Shown: positions 28,176-41,984 of the stretch, piece after piece
Layout of the letters: each line of letters begins with the position of its first letter
Position numbering within the stretch: position 1 is the first letter of the stretch
From: Brienomyrus brachyistius
Lineage: Eukaryota > Chordata > Actinopteri > Osteoglossiformes > Mormyridae
Direction of reading: 5' to 3'
Assembly: GCF_023856365.1 (NCBI RefSeq)
Contig: NC_064535.1
Location: forward strand, 15,201,863-15,265,862
DNA: 64,000 bases
Translations under genes and position numbers: made by a program
The notes under the pieces: generated by a model
Database searches by the model: none
Seen by the model: only the letters and a program-made list of their open reading frames with translations
What the model was told of the DNA's origin: nothing

Positions 28176-29454
28176 AAGAGCACGGTATAATATCATCACA
28201 AAAGTAAACGGGTGATATTGGGAAATATAACATTGCTTGTGACAGATATAGAGCTGAATTGAAAATAAAGGAAAAGTCCATATTCTGGATGAGGGGAGCG
28301 GAGGCCTTTATTAGAAAAGAAGAAAACTAATAACGGAAATAGAGGGATGATGAAATAATAGAATAAAACGTCAGAGTGATGGAGAGATGCAAAGAGAGTG
28401 ACAGCTCGGGACGATGTGAGGATGGAGCCAGACGTGGCATACTCAGGGTCGCCGGACATGACGTTTATCCAGGAGCACAGCCTGTGTGTGTGTGTCTGTG
28501 TGTATATGTCAAGGTTTGAGATGGTTTTTGTTTGTCACTGAGTGTGTGTGAGCCCTTGAGTATGTATATTCCTGCCCATGTAAGACACTTAGGGTTCCTG
28601 ACAATGCAACTGGCCAACACTCACTGGAGCCTTGAGTAAGATCACACCATTCCCCAAAGTGATTCACATGTAGTAAGCACTTGAGTAAATGTATTTCACA
28701 TGGGGGAGGGGAGGAGTAATCACTTGCACTGCAGCACTAGATGTCGTCAGCTCTTCTGATAATAACTGAAAACACCATAAGGTTAAGTGGTCTTACAAAG
28801 GAGGAAAGAGAAGATGAGGATGTCCAATCAGCGGCAAGCGGCCGATGAGCGGACAGACCCCACAGCAAGAGAATCTGCCACCCTGAGACCGGCCTCCTGC
28901 CTCCTCTTTATGTCCCATCCTGCCCCTCTGTGTCCACAGAATCCAGTGCTGATCCTATTTCCTACACAGGGAAGCGGCTCTGTGTCTGTTTTAGCCTTCT
29001 GAAGTCTATCCTATTGTCTACTCTTTCGCTTCCATCTTCACGTAGGATACCATTATTCCTTTGTTAAAATCATATTCTATATACAATATTTTGTCTCTGT
29101 GTTGTTAAATTAAAGGGCAGCTAACCTGGGGGGGGGAGTCTGATGATGGGGAGGGGGGTTAATGGGTGTTTAGACCAGTCCTGATTGTAAGCGGTGCAGA
29201 GATGTTCAGAATGGTTGTAACTCGCAATCATTCAGAGCCAAAAATATGTTCCAGGCTGACTCGCTCATGAATATTTATGAGCGTGGCAATAGGGAGCGGA
29301 GATATGTGCCGGGATTCGTCAGTAAAGACAGAGCAGAGACTTGCAGGGTCTTGTTACAGAACGATCTCTGTCATCGGAATGGGGGAGAGGCTGACAGCCA
29401 CGGGCTGAACACACAGGTGCTCAGCACTTAAAAACGGTTGATTGGACCAGAAAT
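28170..29454. other. Intergenic DNA
   Basis: A GT-rich patch lies at 28,480-28,545. At 29,264-29,283 the sequence GCTCATGAATATTTATGAGC is a near-perfect 20-bp palindrome with one mismatched pair. No gene is supported. Confidence 0.5.
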
Positions 29455-29492
<38 letters not shown>

Positions 29493-29507
29493 TAATAATA
29501 ATAATAA
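29455..29507. repeat. (AAT)n trinucleotide microsatellite
   Basis: About 53 bp of ATA/AAT repeats, interrupted once by AAC. Confidence 0.95.
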
Positions 29508-32500
29508 AAGCCAGTCCCGGTAATTAAAGGAAGCTCACCCCAAATTGCAGTGTGTACACTGCAGGAGGGAAAAAGTGTGGTGTGTTTTTAGAAAGAGAGA
29601 GTGATGGCAGGCAGGAATGGAGAAGGGCATGAATGAGATGGATGTGAAGGGTACTAAAGAGGAAAGATGGGATTCGCACACGCAGGTACCGACCTTGCTG
29701 CAGCAGCTGTGGCATCTCAACATCCCCCCCCCCCCCAGGCCCACCCCCCAGCCCCATTCACCACATGTGTCGTGAGACAAGTCTGTAAATGCTAATCAGC
29801 TACATGCTAATTATCACGGCTACTCTCGTTCAGAAGTGTAAAGTTCCGGGCACAGGATCCTACGGTTGTAGGTTGTTAATGATCAGACTGGGTTGGGCCC
29901 TGTGATTCTGCAGAGTGATGGTGGTGGGGGGTGCAATTCGCAGCAGAAAAAAGAGACAAAACACAAGAAAGCAGAAAAAGGAGAGACATTGTGGGCTGGG
30001 GGACAGAAACAAGGTTTATACCGAAAGTGGATAATTGCTCAACATATTTCACTCTCCGAAACACATTATTTCTCGTCATGTTATATCAGTAATATAAATG
30101 ATAGATTAAGCGAAAAACCATGCAAGATGTAAAACAAGTTGTACTGTAATATATCATCCATCCATCCCTGTAAGAAGAAAGATGTTTATATCATTTATAA
30201 GAATTTAACTGTTGGTGTTTTTCAAAATTTTTTTTGGACGCTTAATAAGGCTGTAAATAAGGCCACAGAATACGGGCGGCGGTGAACAATACAACCTAAA
30301 GAACTCTATTTTCATAAAAAATCAACTAATCTAGCTGGATTGGTGTACAGGTTTGTCCGGCTAATGGCGCTTTAAATAGGGCATATCGACCATATACTGA
30401 ACCTGTCCGAAAAAGAATGCGATATATTGCCCAATTAACTAACAGGCTGCGAATCAGCTAGCAGCCCGGCTGCTGCACTTATCTAGCACCATGAAATCCA
30501 ATCTTCTCCGGGTGTGTGTGCCAGGGGTGTGCCCAGGTGGGCATAGGGTTGCTGCCCGGCCAACAGAGCCAAGCTAAATATAACCAATCATTACTGACTT
30601 AATAGAATTGCTAAGTTATTAAATTTTACCATCATCAGTCCTCCCTCTCTGGTTGACAACTGTCACCATCACCAACTCCCCTGTGAAGGTGGGGGGGAGG
30701 GGGGGGAGTGTGCCTTGGCAGAAAGCCCATACCGTACTTCCCTGGACTGGCCCTGTGTCGCCACGAGTTGGACTGCTTTTATTGTGAATGTATGGGTGCT
30801 GTCAGCAGGCACAGTTTATGAGATGAAAGTGCAAATTAAAGCATGTGAGTCACTGCCAGGGGAACGTCGAGGTCCGTCAGCAACATTTGGATAATTTAAT
30901 GTCCCCCCCCTCCGTGAGTTATAATGACAAATACCAAGAAGGCGCCTCAGTGCTAATGCGCTAGTTTGCAGTAAGAAAAGGAAGTGATCTGCAAAAAAAT
31001 GCTAGGGGCTGGTGCGGCATCCTCTCTGCATGATGTTCCCTGTGACATAATAAGCCGGGACCCGATCACATTATATATTTCTTTCCTTAGAAGGTGCATC
31101 CAAACTTTGCACCAACCAAACCTATCAGTCGAACACTGCGCTCAGCTTGCGGCTGATGCTTTGCTCAGGGGGATGGCGAAGCTAAACCGATATTTGCTCA
31201 CCTGCTTGAGCAAACTGTGCACTTTGTTGTGTCTCGGCGGTGCCCGCGATGGTTTCCTTCCTCCCTCTGAAATCCCTCCGTGGACGTCTTCAAAGTGCTC
31301 AGCCTAGAGTCGGCCTTAGAGCTGATCTCCACTCCCACGCCAGCGGCGTGGCTGTACGACGCCTACGTGGTGTAAATGGTGTTTAACCTTAGGGTGGGAT
31401 CCTGGGAAATAGCAGCTCCGTCCGGGGAAGTCGTGGGACATTGAGGAGGTGGAACGGCTACTTTCACTGGGACCCATGTCGGCCATCGCTGTGCCCTCTC
31501 TGTATCCACTCCGAAGCGATATGAGAATCAGCTTCCTGTATTTAACCGCATTTTTTTGTCAGAAATAAAGCCTCAATTAGGACCAGTGCGGTTCCCTGAC
31601 CACCCCCCCCCCCCCCCCCACCCCAATCCTCATGGCTGGAGGGCCCCATAAAGCTGGCTTTTTCCGCAGACTTGTTTCCAGCTGACAATGAAACCAAGCT
31701 AATTAGGACCTAAGACAGCTCTACGGGGGCAGTAAATGATCTGGCTTATGCTGCACCCATCTTAGGATGCTCACATCAGGAAGGGCGTTTTATACCATTG
31801 CCGTTTTAAATGGCCGCATTAAAAACCCTTTATGGTTCTCTTCTGCTGAACTCGTTTTTGTTAAACTCCATTTCATCTCCTCGTTCGAATCGGGAGGCTC
31901 CTTGGTGATATCCCTCTGTCCGGTATTTAGCATATATCCATAATGAAGGGCTCTGGGTCTTCCCATATGGAATTTTCACAGCTGCAATGGTGCCATGCAG
32001 CTGCTAATGGACACTACGGTTCCTATGCTGCCTGGTGGAGAATCTCAGTCGTTCGCTGGGTAGTTAAAAGAATGCAGATGGATTTCAATAGCATGTTCAG
32101 TACCGATGCTTAGCAGCTGTAATGATCAGCTATGGAGACACATCTTCCCGAACGTAACAACAGTGAGATAAAACAGCAGAAAGCTTCGCGAGCTCAGCCA
32201 GCAGACGGTAAATCTGCTGTTGATTCAGTGTCTGGAGGCGTGTTGGACTGCCCTGGGCCGCGTCCACGCAGACGTTTATCCCGGCCCTGTTTTTGTGTGC
32301 TCAAAGTTGGAAGATACCCCATAGCTTTCCTTCTTCCCTGTATTGGTCACTGCCTGTAGTTTTTTAATATTTCATTTAATTCTTCACACCAAGGAGTGAC
32401 ATTCATGTTAATATTTTTTTCCATACTTGCAATAATACTGACAGCACTGAGAACTGTAAATTTCAACTTTGAACGCGTTTGAATCACAAAACAATATGAC

Positions 32501-35454
32501 TGAAACGATCAAATTAATTGCCTCTAGAACGCCACCCACGGGTTGCTGTCAATCCGAGCAGCCCGCTGGTAAAATAATTAACCTCCGTGACAGAAATGTT
32601 TCAGCCTGGAATCCCAAGGCTCACGACATTGTAACACTGAGCAAGGTAATTAACCATGGACTGCGCAAAAATGGCCGCAGGCGGCTTCTTTGAGGGGGTC
32701 CAAGCAGCGGTCTGCTAGTGTAGGCCTCGGGCCCCGTTTGGGCCTCACCCTACACCTTTTCTGTGTTCTGTGGAATTCCCCAACATCTACCATCCCCAGT
32801 AGACTACATCGCTGTAACCGTGTGACCACGTCACATGGCAACCATGTTAAAATCGCCATTCTCTTCGCTGTCTGGCTCTTTCATCGCATCTGAGGTAAAC
32901 GCTAAACCGCTCAGTTGTTTTCCTCTGTGTGTCCATTTACCAAACCAATCGTCGTCTAATGTATGTCATCCATCTGTCTAAGAAAATCCGACATAGGATA
33001 TTCAGCTAAGTGGGAAATGGCATTTTAAATTCTATTTAAATATATACCGTACGTGTGTATGGAAGTATTTTTTCCAGCAGGCTGGGCTTGCAGTATCAGG
33101 CTCTTTCGCTCTGTGAGCTCCGGGTATTTCCTGTCTGAGAAACACAGCTAATTAAGCGCCTTGCCTGGCCTATGTTTGACTGCTAAGATGCCGCCAGGCT
33201 GGGGTCAAACGTTCCGGAAGGAGCTTCCGTGTCGATAATTGGAGTTTCTGCATTATCAAAATGCCATGTTAAAAAAAAATAAAAAATCAGGATAGTTTTG
33301 TAGTATGTAAGTAATGACTGAAGTGATTTTTAAAGCCATGTTTATTTAAAAGAGACAGTGATAGAGGGAAAAAAATTTAGTAATAATTTCAATCTTTTAA
33401 TCAGTGCTGTTTGGTAACTAAATGAAATATTACTGACGACCTTTCCTGCTTCTTCATAGGTCTGTTTTTTTACCCTTTCTATACCCTGAGGCCTGTGGTG
33501 GGGGCGGAGCCTGTGAGGGGGCGGAGACAGACTACAAAATAAAAGGCACTTTCTGTTGGCCGCCGCTTGCACCCTCAGGAAGTCGGGAGCACGCCGAGCA
33601 TCCATGCCTCGGGCATGATTTTTACGGCCATTGATAACCGATAATTATGTAAACGCTGAGCCAATTTCCAGCAGCGTTCCTTCTGCTTCAAATACGAACC
33701 CTTCTTGTAAAATGCAACCAGCAGCTTCACGTTCAGTTCATTAAAAATTAATTACTTCTATAAATACAGGGAACGTACGCGGTGATGGTGTCGGATGAAG
33801 CAAATGTTAAGCTTTAATTATACAAATTACATCTAAGTGATTGATTTTCCTACTAATTACAAAGCATATTAAAATGCTTATTTTTTTGTGACATCTACGT
33901 ATCAAGTGATCTTAGGAAACGAACGAACGAGAACGAGAACCATCTCGGTACGATATCACTTTCATGATTATTTGAGTGATTCAGTGTTGCACGTTGCTCG
34001 CTTTGTAAATTGAACAGCTGGACAGCACTGGAATCGACATGGCAGACATCGCTCCTGAAAGAACAGGGGCTGACTCAGTCTCATCTGAGTTTTACTGATT
34101 AAAAAACAATGCATATTAAAGAAATCTGTCAATAAAAATAAAATATCTGCAGTTGATAAGCATGCATAAGTTTCTGTTCACATACAGGGGCAACGCATAA
34201 ATACACACAGAGATATAGACACACGCACACACGCGCTGCCAATCTCAGGCCATTCATTAGACCTGTGCAGTTGACTGAATTCCACTCCAGAGCCCCCATG
34301 ATTCCATTCCCAGCCCTAATCACAGTGAGGCTGCCTTGGAATAGGAGGAAAGTAATTACATTTCTCTATATATAACTCGTACGCACAGGCAGACACGGAC
34401 ATACTGGTGCACACACACGCTAACGTGCTCGCACATACATAAGCACTCACGCACATGGTCGACATAGCCCTGGGATGTGTGTGTATGTGTGTGTATGTGT
34501 GGGGGGAGTGGGGGTTGCTCCAGCTGTTATCGGCCTGCATAGATTGCTGTCCTCCAGCAAGGCTGAGCATCTGTCGACCTCCACACCTCAGCTTCATGAA
34601 CAGTGCCAAATTGCACCTGAGGCTGCAGAAATAATTTTAAAAAACCCAGGAAAAGTATTTGGTTGGACAAAGCCAACATGGAAATATGTCAGTCCTCTGC
34701 TAACTTGTGTGGTTATCATGTTTATGACATGATATGTTGTGTTCTCTCTCTCCCCCATTAAACCTGATCAGACCCCCATGCTTGGTGTTTGTTTGTCTCC
34801 CGATGCACCAAAATGGCTCTTTTATTTTCTCCACAGTCTTGACTCCTCCCTATAAACTCCCTTTAAACTCTGAAAAGTGAAGTAGACCCAGTTCCGATTT
34901 CAGTGAAAACCTCAATTTCAGCAGAAAATGTCACCACCTGCTACCTATAAAAGACCCCGTGACTTTACATGCCCCCTGTGGCAGGTTCAATAGCAACAGA
35001 ATTAGAAATACCTGAGCTGCTACTGTTACCATTCTGCAAATGTGGCTGTCATTCGACAATTATCAGATGTTATTTCTCTCCATCATCACAGCCTGCCTTG
35101 CCCCCCCTCCCCCACTGTGTGCGGCTGATCCCCCTAACCCCATCTGATCTCACATCTGTAAAAAGAAGTCAATTATCTTCCCTGAACTGAAGAACATCAG
35201 TCACCCTTGTGTAAAAGTTTTTACGCCCCCCCCAAGCCCAGCTGGCCTTTGGGGACTGCGGCATCCTAATGAGCACTTCGCCTGCTACTCGTTAGCGTCG
35301 TCACACCTTTTCTGGGCACAGCAAACGAGTGGCTGTGTGATCTGACAGTGCAGGAGAGGCGTCTCTCTCTCTCTGTATTTTTCTCTTTCTGTCTATCTCT
35401 GTTACACTTGGTGCCTCAGCAGTTTACCTCACAGATGATCGAGGGGAGTTTTTG
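29508..35454. other. Single-copy-looking intergenic DNA
   Basis: No supported gene. Poly-C runs lie near 29,724, 30,901 and 31,593-31,612. CA-rich patches occur at 34,200-34,500 and a CT-rich patch near 35,360-35,400. The segment 33,120-33,270 looks like a candidate conserved element (AGCTAATTAAGCG, CGATAATTGGAG), but this rests on appearance only. Confidence 0.5.
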
Positions 35455-35665
35455 GAAGGTGGATATCCAATCAAATTGCAGAAGGGGTGGGTCCAACACC
35501 TAGAGGAAGCAGGGACAACCAATACAATGTCATGGTCCCGCCTCCTCCTCAATCTGATTGGTTATCTCACTGAACCAATTTTTCCTTCTTTTCCATTATT
35601 GAATAAGTTAAACTCCCACAAGCATTCTGAGCCAGAATGGAGATGCCACTTTGGGGGCGGGGCAG
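35455..35665. mobile_element. Palindromic MITE-like repeat, copy B
   Basis: The left side has GATATCCAATCAAATTGCAG then GGGTGGGTCC. The reverse complement of the right side has GATAACCAATCAGATTGAGG then GGCGGGACC, so the two halves pair imperfectly. The segment CTCAATCTGATTGGTTATCT links it to copy A at 15,180. It encodes nothing. Confidence 0.6.
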
Positions 35666-38600
35666 GAGGCAGGGTTTAACAGCTTTCTGGACCAGAATTT
35701 CTGAACAAGCTACACAGTATTAAACCTCATTCTGTCGCGTCTTAGCTCACTTTATTCCAGGGTTTAATTTAAAGTAATGAAGTAGCGTGAACATTCTAAA
35801 GTCAGTTACTGCACTAGTTACACTTTTTACTTTGATATTACTGCATTGCTGTAGAAATCTTTCTACCTGGGACATTATTATTCTCAAATTTATTTGCCTT
35901 TAAATATGTTTTTGTGAGTTATTTATAATTCTAATCATTTATAATTATAATCAGTCAAAATGAAAAATTATATAATTGTGTAATTGATATAATTGAATAG
36001 TACATTGGCTGCAGTCATTTCAAAGGGCAAGCTTCTCTCCAATGTACCTAGCAAACACTAAATCCTTATTAAAGTATTAAACCTATTATTATAAATGAAC
36101 AAATTCTTGCTGTGTATCATTTAGTGCTTGACTTGTGTTAGCGGCTAATGTGTTTGGTTGGGGTTTTACTAGGGTGAAATGGACATTCCTGAAATGCAAG
36201 GTTATACGCCTGCTGTATCAAGCCCGTGAGCTGGGGATATTTCAGATGGTGGCCTGTGTGCTGGTGTAGGAGGATTCACTATATCTGAAGACGTTGGATC
36301 ATCCAGCTTGTCTTTCATAGCATAATCATGTGTAGCTTCCCCAGTATTTAAAAAGGAAATAATAGGGTCTATAAAAGTCTTTCAGTCTAAATGGCATTAC
36401 ATTGAATTCATCTTTATTACAGCTACTCAGAGCATATTATGGATGTTTGTTTGTTCAGTTGACATCACGCGATGACCAAGGCTTCGCAATTTCCAGGCTT
36501 GTGAAGCTCACATTCACAGGGTGATGCTTAATATTCATCCGTCCGCGAGATTTCAATAAGCCCTCGTCCCGTGCGGGCGGCGGTGGCGTTCCCGTCACTG
36601 GGGGATTATGGGATACCACGCGAGGTAACGGGAAGGAGTCCAGCGCAGGGCAGAGCCAAACGCTTACGATGAAAGTGGAACCTGCTGCTCAAAGGTGCCC
36701 CAGAGAAGAAGGATCACCCATCTTTAATAAAAGGGTTATTGAATTTAAAGGGAAATACTGAAGACGATTGGCTCCAATCAGCTCCGGATGGTTTGCAGAA
36801 GCGGGTACCTCCTGCAAGGGCCAGGGAGACATCCGCGATGGTCCAGGCACGTGGAGGAGCAGTGATTACATGCCTCCATGCCAAGAAGAGGGACACGTCC
36901 CTCACCCCCCCCACCAACTCCAGTCGCCTTAGGTCTGGGTAAATCATGTCACTCTCGCCCTCCTGAGCTTCATCGTCTGCGGCCACCTTAACGTCACCAC
37001 ACATCCGCCTTCGATAGCCGTCCCGGTTGTTGCGTGCGGCTTCTTTTTGTAAAAGAATGAAAAACCTCTTTGAATCGCCTGCTCTGGTGAGGCTTTGATC
37101 CTCTGACGACCCGGTCGTGCCAAGAAATGGAAAAGGCCGCACTTGAAACAAGACGATAAGGAGCGTATCTGAAATAATTCACCCGGCAGATAGATTAAAT
37201 GTAAAAGGCTGTGACTCTTTCTTCTGCCTCTTTTTTAACCTTCCCCCCCCCTCGCCCCCACCCCATCTGGCTTATCTCGGGCTGGAGTTTCTTGGACGGC
37301 ACCAGTGGCTCACAGGAAGAATAAAGATGAGCAATAGCGATACTTTCTTGCCCGCGTGCCATTCAGCCTGCGTGTCGTCTCGATGTCCCGCTCTGGGAGA
37401 TCTGTCTGGAGTCCGCCCCCTCGATTTAACCTAGGAGTGTAGCAGATCGTCATGGGAATAGTGGGGGGGCAATTAACATATTTTTTAAAGGAGGGAGCAT
37501 AAGAGGGGTCATAATTTATACACATGGGCTGACATTAACATTAGCCAATGATATGTTTGAAAACGGTGAATGACAGGGGGTGGGCAATCAGCTTGCACCA
37601 GGGCCCGGGCTCCTGTGACCCCATCCTGCAGTATTGCCACCTCAGATAACACCCCCCACCTTGGATAACCACTTGGCCTGATTTAGGATAGTCGCGACCA
37701 ATCTAAATATTTAAATTAGGGCCAGAGAATGAAACTTTCAAGATTTTTAGAATAAGGTATATTCCACAAAAAAAAACGCCATCGATGACACTTTCGTATT
37801 GGTCACTCACTTAGGTTGTCTTTCATCTAGCATTAATTTGGACTAAATCGAATCCGTTGCTATAAGAATATCTGCAGCAATGCAGAATCTAGTCCTGCGG
37901 CCTCCGAAAGACCCAGAGAGTTTCAAATGCTTCTCCCTTTTTCCCAACAACAAGAGCGGCCTGCTACTTGCAGGCAATCGATTCGGTCACAGATTGTGCT
38001 TTATTTGGGGGCAATTTGTCACATGTTTCTGCCTTGTTTTATTGAAAATATAGGGAGACGGTGTAGCTAGATCAAGAAGGCAAGCAAGACCAGGCAGAAG
38101 TGATCAGTCCAGGATTATATCGGCATCACACCGGCTTGTTTGGGTTCTGTCACTCCTGTACTGTGGGTTGTATTCATTAGAATAGTGCGTTCAGGTTCTC
38201 TGTGATTTCGCTGTGAATGGAGCCTGATGTCTGCCTAAATCGCCAAGGAATGATCGCGCTCAGACGTCGTTCTCCCTCATTTCGCGTAGGAAGCAGCCAT
38301 CAGTGATCTAAGGGTCTCGATTTAAAGTGATATAAGGGCTTAATAGGAAATCACGTCAACTTTTACGCTCCCAGCTTTCAGATCAGCGCCCTGTACAAGA
38401 AAGACTGCCGTCCCCTTCCCCCCTTCTGAAATGACGCATAGGGAAGAGTGGCACACCAAACCCAATTTCATTTCAATTTTTGGCCCTTGTGAGGTATGTT
38501 AGTGATGTGCATGAGCCAAACGGAGGCCTCGCACAGCGTGGGGTCGGATACCAGCAGGGGTCCGGGCTGTAAATACACACCTTGCTGGTTCGCCCGCCCA

Positions 38601-38796
38601 CCTGCATCGTTCTCCTTCAGCTGGGGGCAGCGTGCACGTGGCTTGCCAACTGCAGAATGGTGCACTTGATTTCACAAGGGCCGTTCAGCCGTTAAAGGGT
38701 GAGCGTAGAAACTCCTACTTCTTGCTGCCACCGTTACAGCGATGATGACTGTATATAAGCCCACTGGGGTAAAACATATCTGCATTAATTTTTTTA
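35666..38796. other. Single-copy-looking intergenic DNA
   Basis: AT-rich near 35,750-36,120. The remainder is mixed composition without recognisable exons or elements. Pyrimidine runs occur near 37,240-37,265. Confidence 0.5.
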
Positions 38797-38985
38797 TCAG
38801 TCACTTTTCTTCAATGCAGTGTACAAGTGAGGATCTGAGAGCACAGCCAGACAGTGTCACTGGGGTAATTGGGGGTAAGGACCTTGCACAATGACCCTAC
38901 AGTGACATTACTTCACCAGACACAGCATTTGAACCGGTGATCTTCCTATCATGGACACAGAGTCACATGTGTGCACATAAGATAG
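38797..38985 (-). mobile_element. tRNA-derived SINE remnant
   Basis: On the minus strand, CCGGTTCAAATGC resembles a Pol III B box. It is followed by GTAATGTCACTGTAGGGTCA, TGTGCAAGGTCCTTACCCCC and AATTACCCCAGTG. This is the motif order of a common teleost tRNA-headed SINE ('..TTGAGCAAGGCCCTTAACCCC..'). The fragments at 9,755 and 12,040 carry the same body motif. The A box is not clearly preserved. Confidence 0.55.
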
Positions 38986-39014
38986 TTATGTTTAATGAAG
39001 TTAACAGCATGTTG

Positions 39015-39145
39015 TCCATCGATTCATCCATCCATCTCCTGCTTATTCAGTACCGGGTGAGAGGGTCTGAAGCCTATCCCAGGAAGCACAGGGACAAGGC
39101 CGGGGACACCTTGGGATGCCAATCCATCACACTGTGCAGGCAAAA
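39015..39145 (-). repeat. V-SINE/LINE tail fragment
   Basis: CATCCATCTCCTGCTTATTC is followed by GTCTGAAGCCTATCCCAGGA, GCACAGGGACAAGG and CAATCCATCACACTGTGCAGG. This is the antisense of a V-SINE/LINE-type 3' tail ending in GGATG repeats. The upstream SINE body is absent. Confidence 0.6.
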
Positions 39146-39393
39146 TCATATAAAAGCTAGTCTGATTCTTATTCGGTTCCCTATGTCTGGAGTAGTTATC
39201 CAGTACAGTGTTGTGAACTTGTGGTGAGCAGGGGACATGGTGCACCCAGATATGATGTCTGGCCTTTGGACAGACAGACACAGACAGACTCAATTTAGAC
39301 TGTAATTTTAGTATTTGTTAAGTTGCTCTACCTTAGGAATGTGTACACCATTGGCTTGTGAGGCAATAAATATTTATTTTGAATATTATCACC

Positions 39394-39761
39394 AAGGGGC
39401 GGCATGGTGGTGCAGTGGTTAGCACTGTTGCCTCACACCTCTGGGACCCTGGTTCGAGTCTCCGCCTGGGTCACACGTGTGTGGAGTTTGCATGTTCTCC
39501 CCATGTCGTCGTGGGGTTTCCTCCGGGTACTCCGGTTTCCCCTCACAGTCCAAAGACATGCTGAGGCTAATTGGAGTTGCTAAATGGAGTTGCTGAGGCT
39601 AATTGGAGTTGCTAAATTGCCCACACTGTAGGTGAGTGTGCCCTGCGATGGGCTGGCCCCCCATCCTGGGTTGTTCCCTGCCTTGTGCCCATTGCTTATG
39701 GGATAGCCTCCGGACCACCCGCAACCCAATAGGATAAGCGGTTTGGAAAATGGATGGATGG
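39394..39761 (+). mobile_element. DANA/Mermaid-type V-SINE, near complete
   Basis: The tRNA-like head starts GGCGGCATGGTGGTGCAGTGG and has a B-box GGTTCGAGTC. The conserved central block GTTTGCATGTTCTCCCCATG, TTTCCTCCGGGTACTCCGG and CACAGTCCAAAGACATGC follows. The tail ends AATGGATGGATGGAT. A perfect 9-bp target-site duplication, ATTATCACC, lies at 39,385-39,393 and 39,762-39,770. Part of the body, GCTGAGGCTAATTGGAGTT, is tandemly duplicated. These non-coding elements depend on a LINE for mobilisation. Confidence 0.9.
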
Positions 39762-39770
39762 ATTATCACC

Positions 39771-40380
39771 GGAAATAAAAGCCACAATGCTGCTATATTG
39801 TCATTTAGACATTCGAAAGATTTGTTTTTGTCCTTTCAAATCCTGTTCTTGAAAAAAGTCATATTCAAAAGGTATTTTATATCTGAGAGGAGAGTAAGGT
39901 TTCTGCCGATTTAATTAATGGCAGAAAGGAGAAATGAACGTGTGCCGTACTCAATAGCCTGCATGAGAAACATCACCTTCACCCTTTAAGCAAACACAAG
40001 ATCGCTAATAACACATAGCTGGCTGTGATTAAAGGACAGAGAAAGACACTGGAATAAAACCTTCATATAAAGACGTTGGAACGAATTTAGTTGGATTCCA
40101 TCATGTTTGATTGATGTTATTATTTTACAGTTCAAATGATCAGGATCTCTTGACAGCATTATTCATTTTCAGATCTGGGTGTTTGGCCTGTGAGGTTTGG
40201 GTAAAGTGCTCCCCATCGGGGTGTGCGGGCAGAGTTCATATCAGGAGCCTGCAGTCTTCTGGTGTCTGGGATGTAGGAGTTTGTGGTCTTTATAAATGTA
40301 AAGCGCTCTGGTTTCTCTTAGCTGACACCTCTTCATTCATTTATAACAGCTTTTCCAGAGTTGTGGTAAGGCTGAAGCAC
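39771..40380. other. Unannotated intergenic DNA leading into a SINE-tail-like edge
   Basis: Nothing recognisable until about 40,330, where AACAGCTTTTCCAGAGTTGT and GCTGAAGCAC resemble a diverged V-SINE/LINE tail just before the 32-bp minisatellite. Confidence 0.45.
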
Positions 40381-40553
40381 ATCCCAGGATGTACTAGGCC
40401 TGATGACCATCTATCCCAGGATGCACTGGGCCCAACGACAAACTATCCCTGGATACACCGGGCCCGGTGACAGCCTATCCCAGGATGCAGCAGGTCTGAT
40501 GACAGACTATCCCAGGATGCACTGGGCCTCATGACAGTCTATCCCAGGATGCA
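40381..40553. repeat. 32-bp minisatellite, six copies
   Basis: Units begin ATCCCAGGATGCACTGGGCC and recur exactly every 32 bp at 40,381, 40,413, 40,445, 40,477, 40,509 and 40,541. The last unit is partial. The unit core CTATCCCAGGATGCACTGGG resembles the tail segment of V-SINE/LINE repeats, so the array probably arose by amplification of a SINE tail. Confidence 0.9.
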
Positions 40554-41352
40554 CATTCGCAAACAATGGCCAGTTTAGAGACACTGTTTCCCCTAATCGC
40601 ATGTCGCTGAACTGCAATGGGGAAAGCTGCAAAAAAACCCACAATGGCGGTGTGAGGCCTCAGAGACGCCCATGTCAGCTCACCAAAACAACAGTATCCA
40701 GAAAAAAGCACCAGAAAAAGCTAATTTGGGGAATTCTCCCACCGGTTTCCAAGTGTGGGTCCGTCCTCATACTAACTCATGCTGTAATCGTCACATGCTG
40801 CAGCTGGGACACAGGATGTCGCAATTGTATTGTTTGCGACTTCTACGCATTCCCAAGTGGAAAATTGCGAGTTCCAAGTGTTAGTGAAATGCGGCATACA
40901 AACCTACCTTCCTCGTGCAACCTAACTAACATGACTGGAAAGTGCCACAAAGACCCCCCCCCCCCCAGCAATATCCTTGGGAATGTTATGAAGTGCCAAC
41001 GCGACTCTGTGTGTATACTGGAAGCGAATATTGTTTGGTGGCACCAAAGTGACCTGGATATCAGTGAGCCCGTTTCAGGAATGACAGCTGCACAGAAAGG
41101 ATAAACATCACTGCTACAGTAGCTCCTCCTCTTCTCTAAATACTGTACATTCTGTCTGGATTTGCAGCAATTTCTTGCACATCATACATTAACAATTCAC
41201 TCAAAGAGTGATACATATTTCTTTGTGCATCTTAGAAGACTAGTGTTTTATTATACATATACATATTCTGTGTATAAACTTAATGCTATTAAATACCTTA
41301 TATGTTGCCCTGTAAATAGTGTATATTTTTGCCGTGTGTTACGGCTCTCTAT
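40554..41352. other. Unannotated intergenic DNA
   Basis: A 167-codon open frame at 40,601-41,104 on the plus strand has no recognisable domain and overlaps another open frame. It is not called a gene. Confidence 0.45.
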
Positions 41353-41490
41353 ATGGGCCGCAGTGGGGCAGTGGTTGGCGCTATTGCCTCATGCCTCTGG
41401 GGCCAGGGTTCAAATCTCCCCATTGGCTCCACGTGTGTGGAATTTGCATGTGCTCATTGCATCATCACGCTTTCTCCTCCGGGTATGTAC
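41353..41490 (+). repeat. Decayed V-SINE fragment
   Basis: GGGCCGCAGTGGGGCAGTGG, a B-box-like GGTTCAAATC and GTGTGTGGAATTTGCATGTG match the head and start of the central block of the SINE at 39,394. The tail is missing and substitutions are many, so this copy is older. Confidence 0.7.
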
Positions 41491-41984
41491 TGATGTGTGA
41501 GCATGTAATTGGAATTTTACTTTTTAATTGCATAGCACAGTCTGCTTATGGAGCAGTATTTCTCTATATACCGTACGTACATCTGACAAAAATTGACTCT
41601 GCAAAACTGCTGCATTCTCCTGAAATCAGTTCCAGCATCTGGACATCTCAGAATTTACAATTTAAGGACAGTTTGTAATTGCAAGGCGCCTGGGACCAGG
41701 TGTCAGAGAGAAAGGACTCTGAGGAAAGCTCCGGATGCAGAGAATGAGGGAGAAAGTGGGAGTGATATTCCCGGGGATTTCTTGGGTCAAAAAAGTTTAC
41801 TAGTCCCTCTTGAAAAGGGTGTCTGAGAATTAAAATGAAGTACAAGTCATGCTTTAACTGTAACTTTTAATCGTAAATTATAAATCCGCATGGAGTAGAC
41901 AGTGACAGGCCAAATGTCCTTGAAAAGCCCCCAGAAATTATTATGTCATTGATCAGATCTAGGTGGGGGGGTCAAACGCCCCCC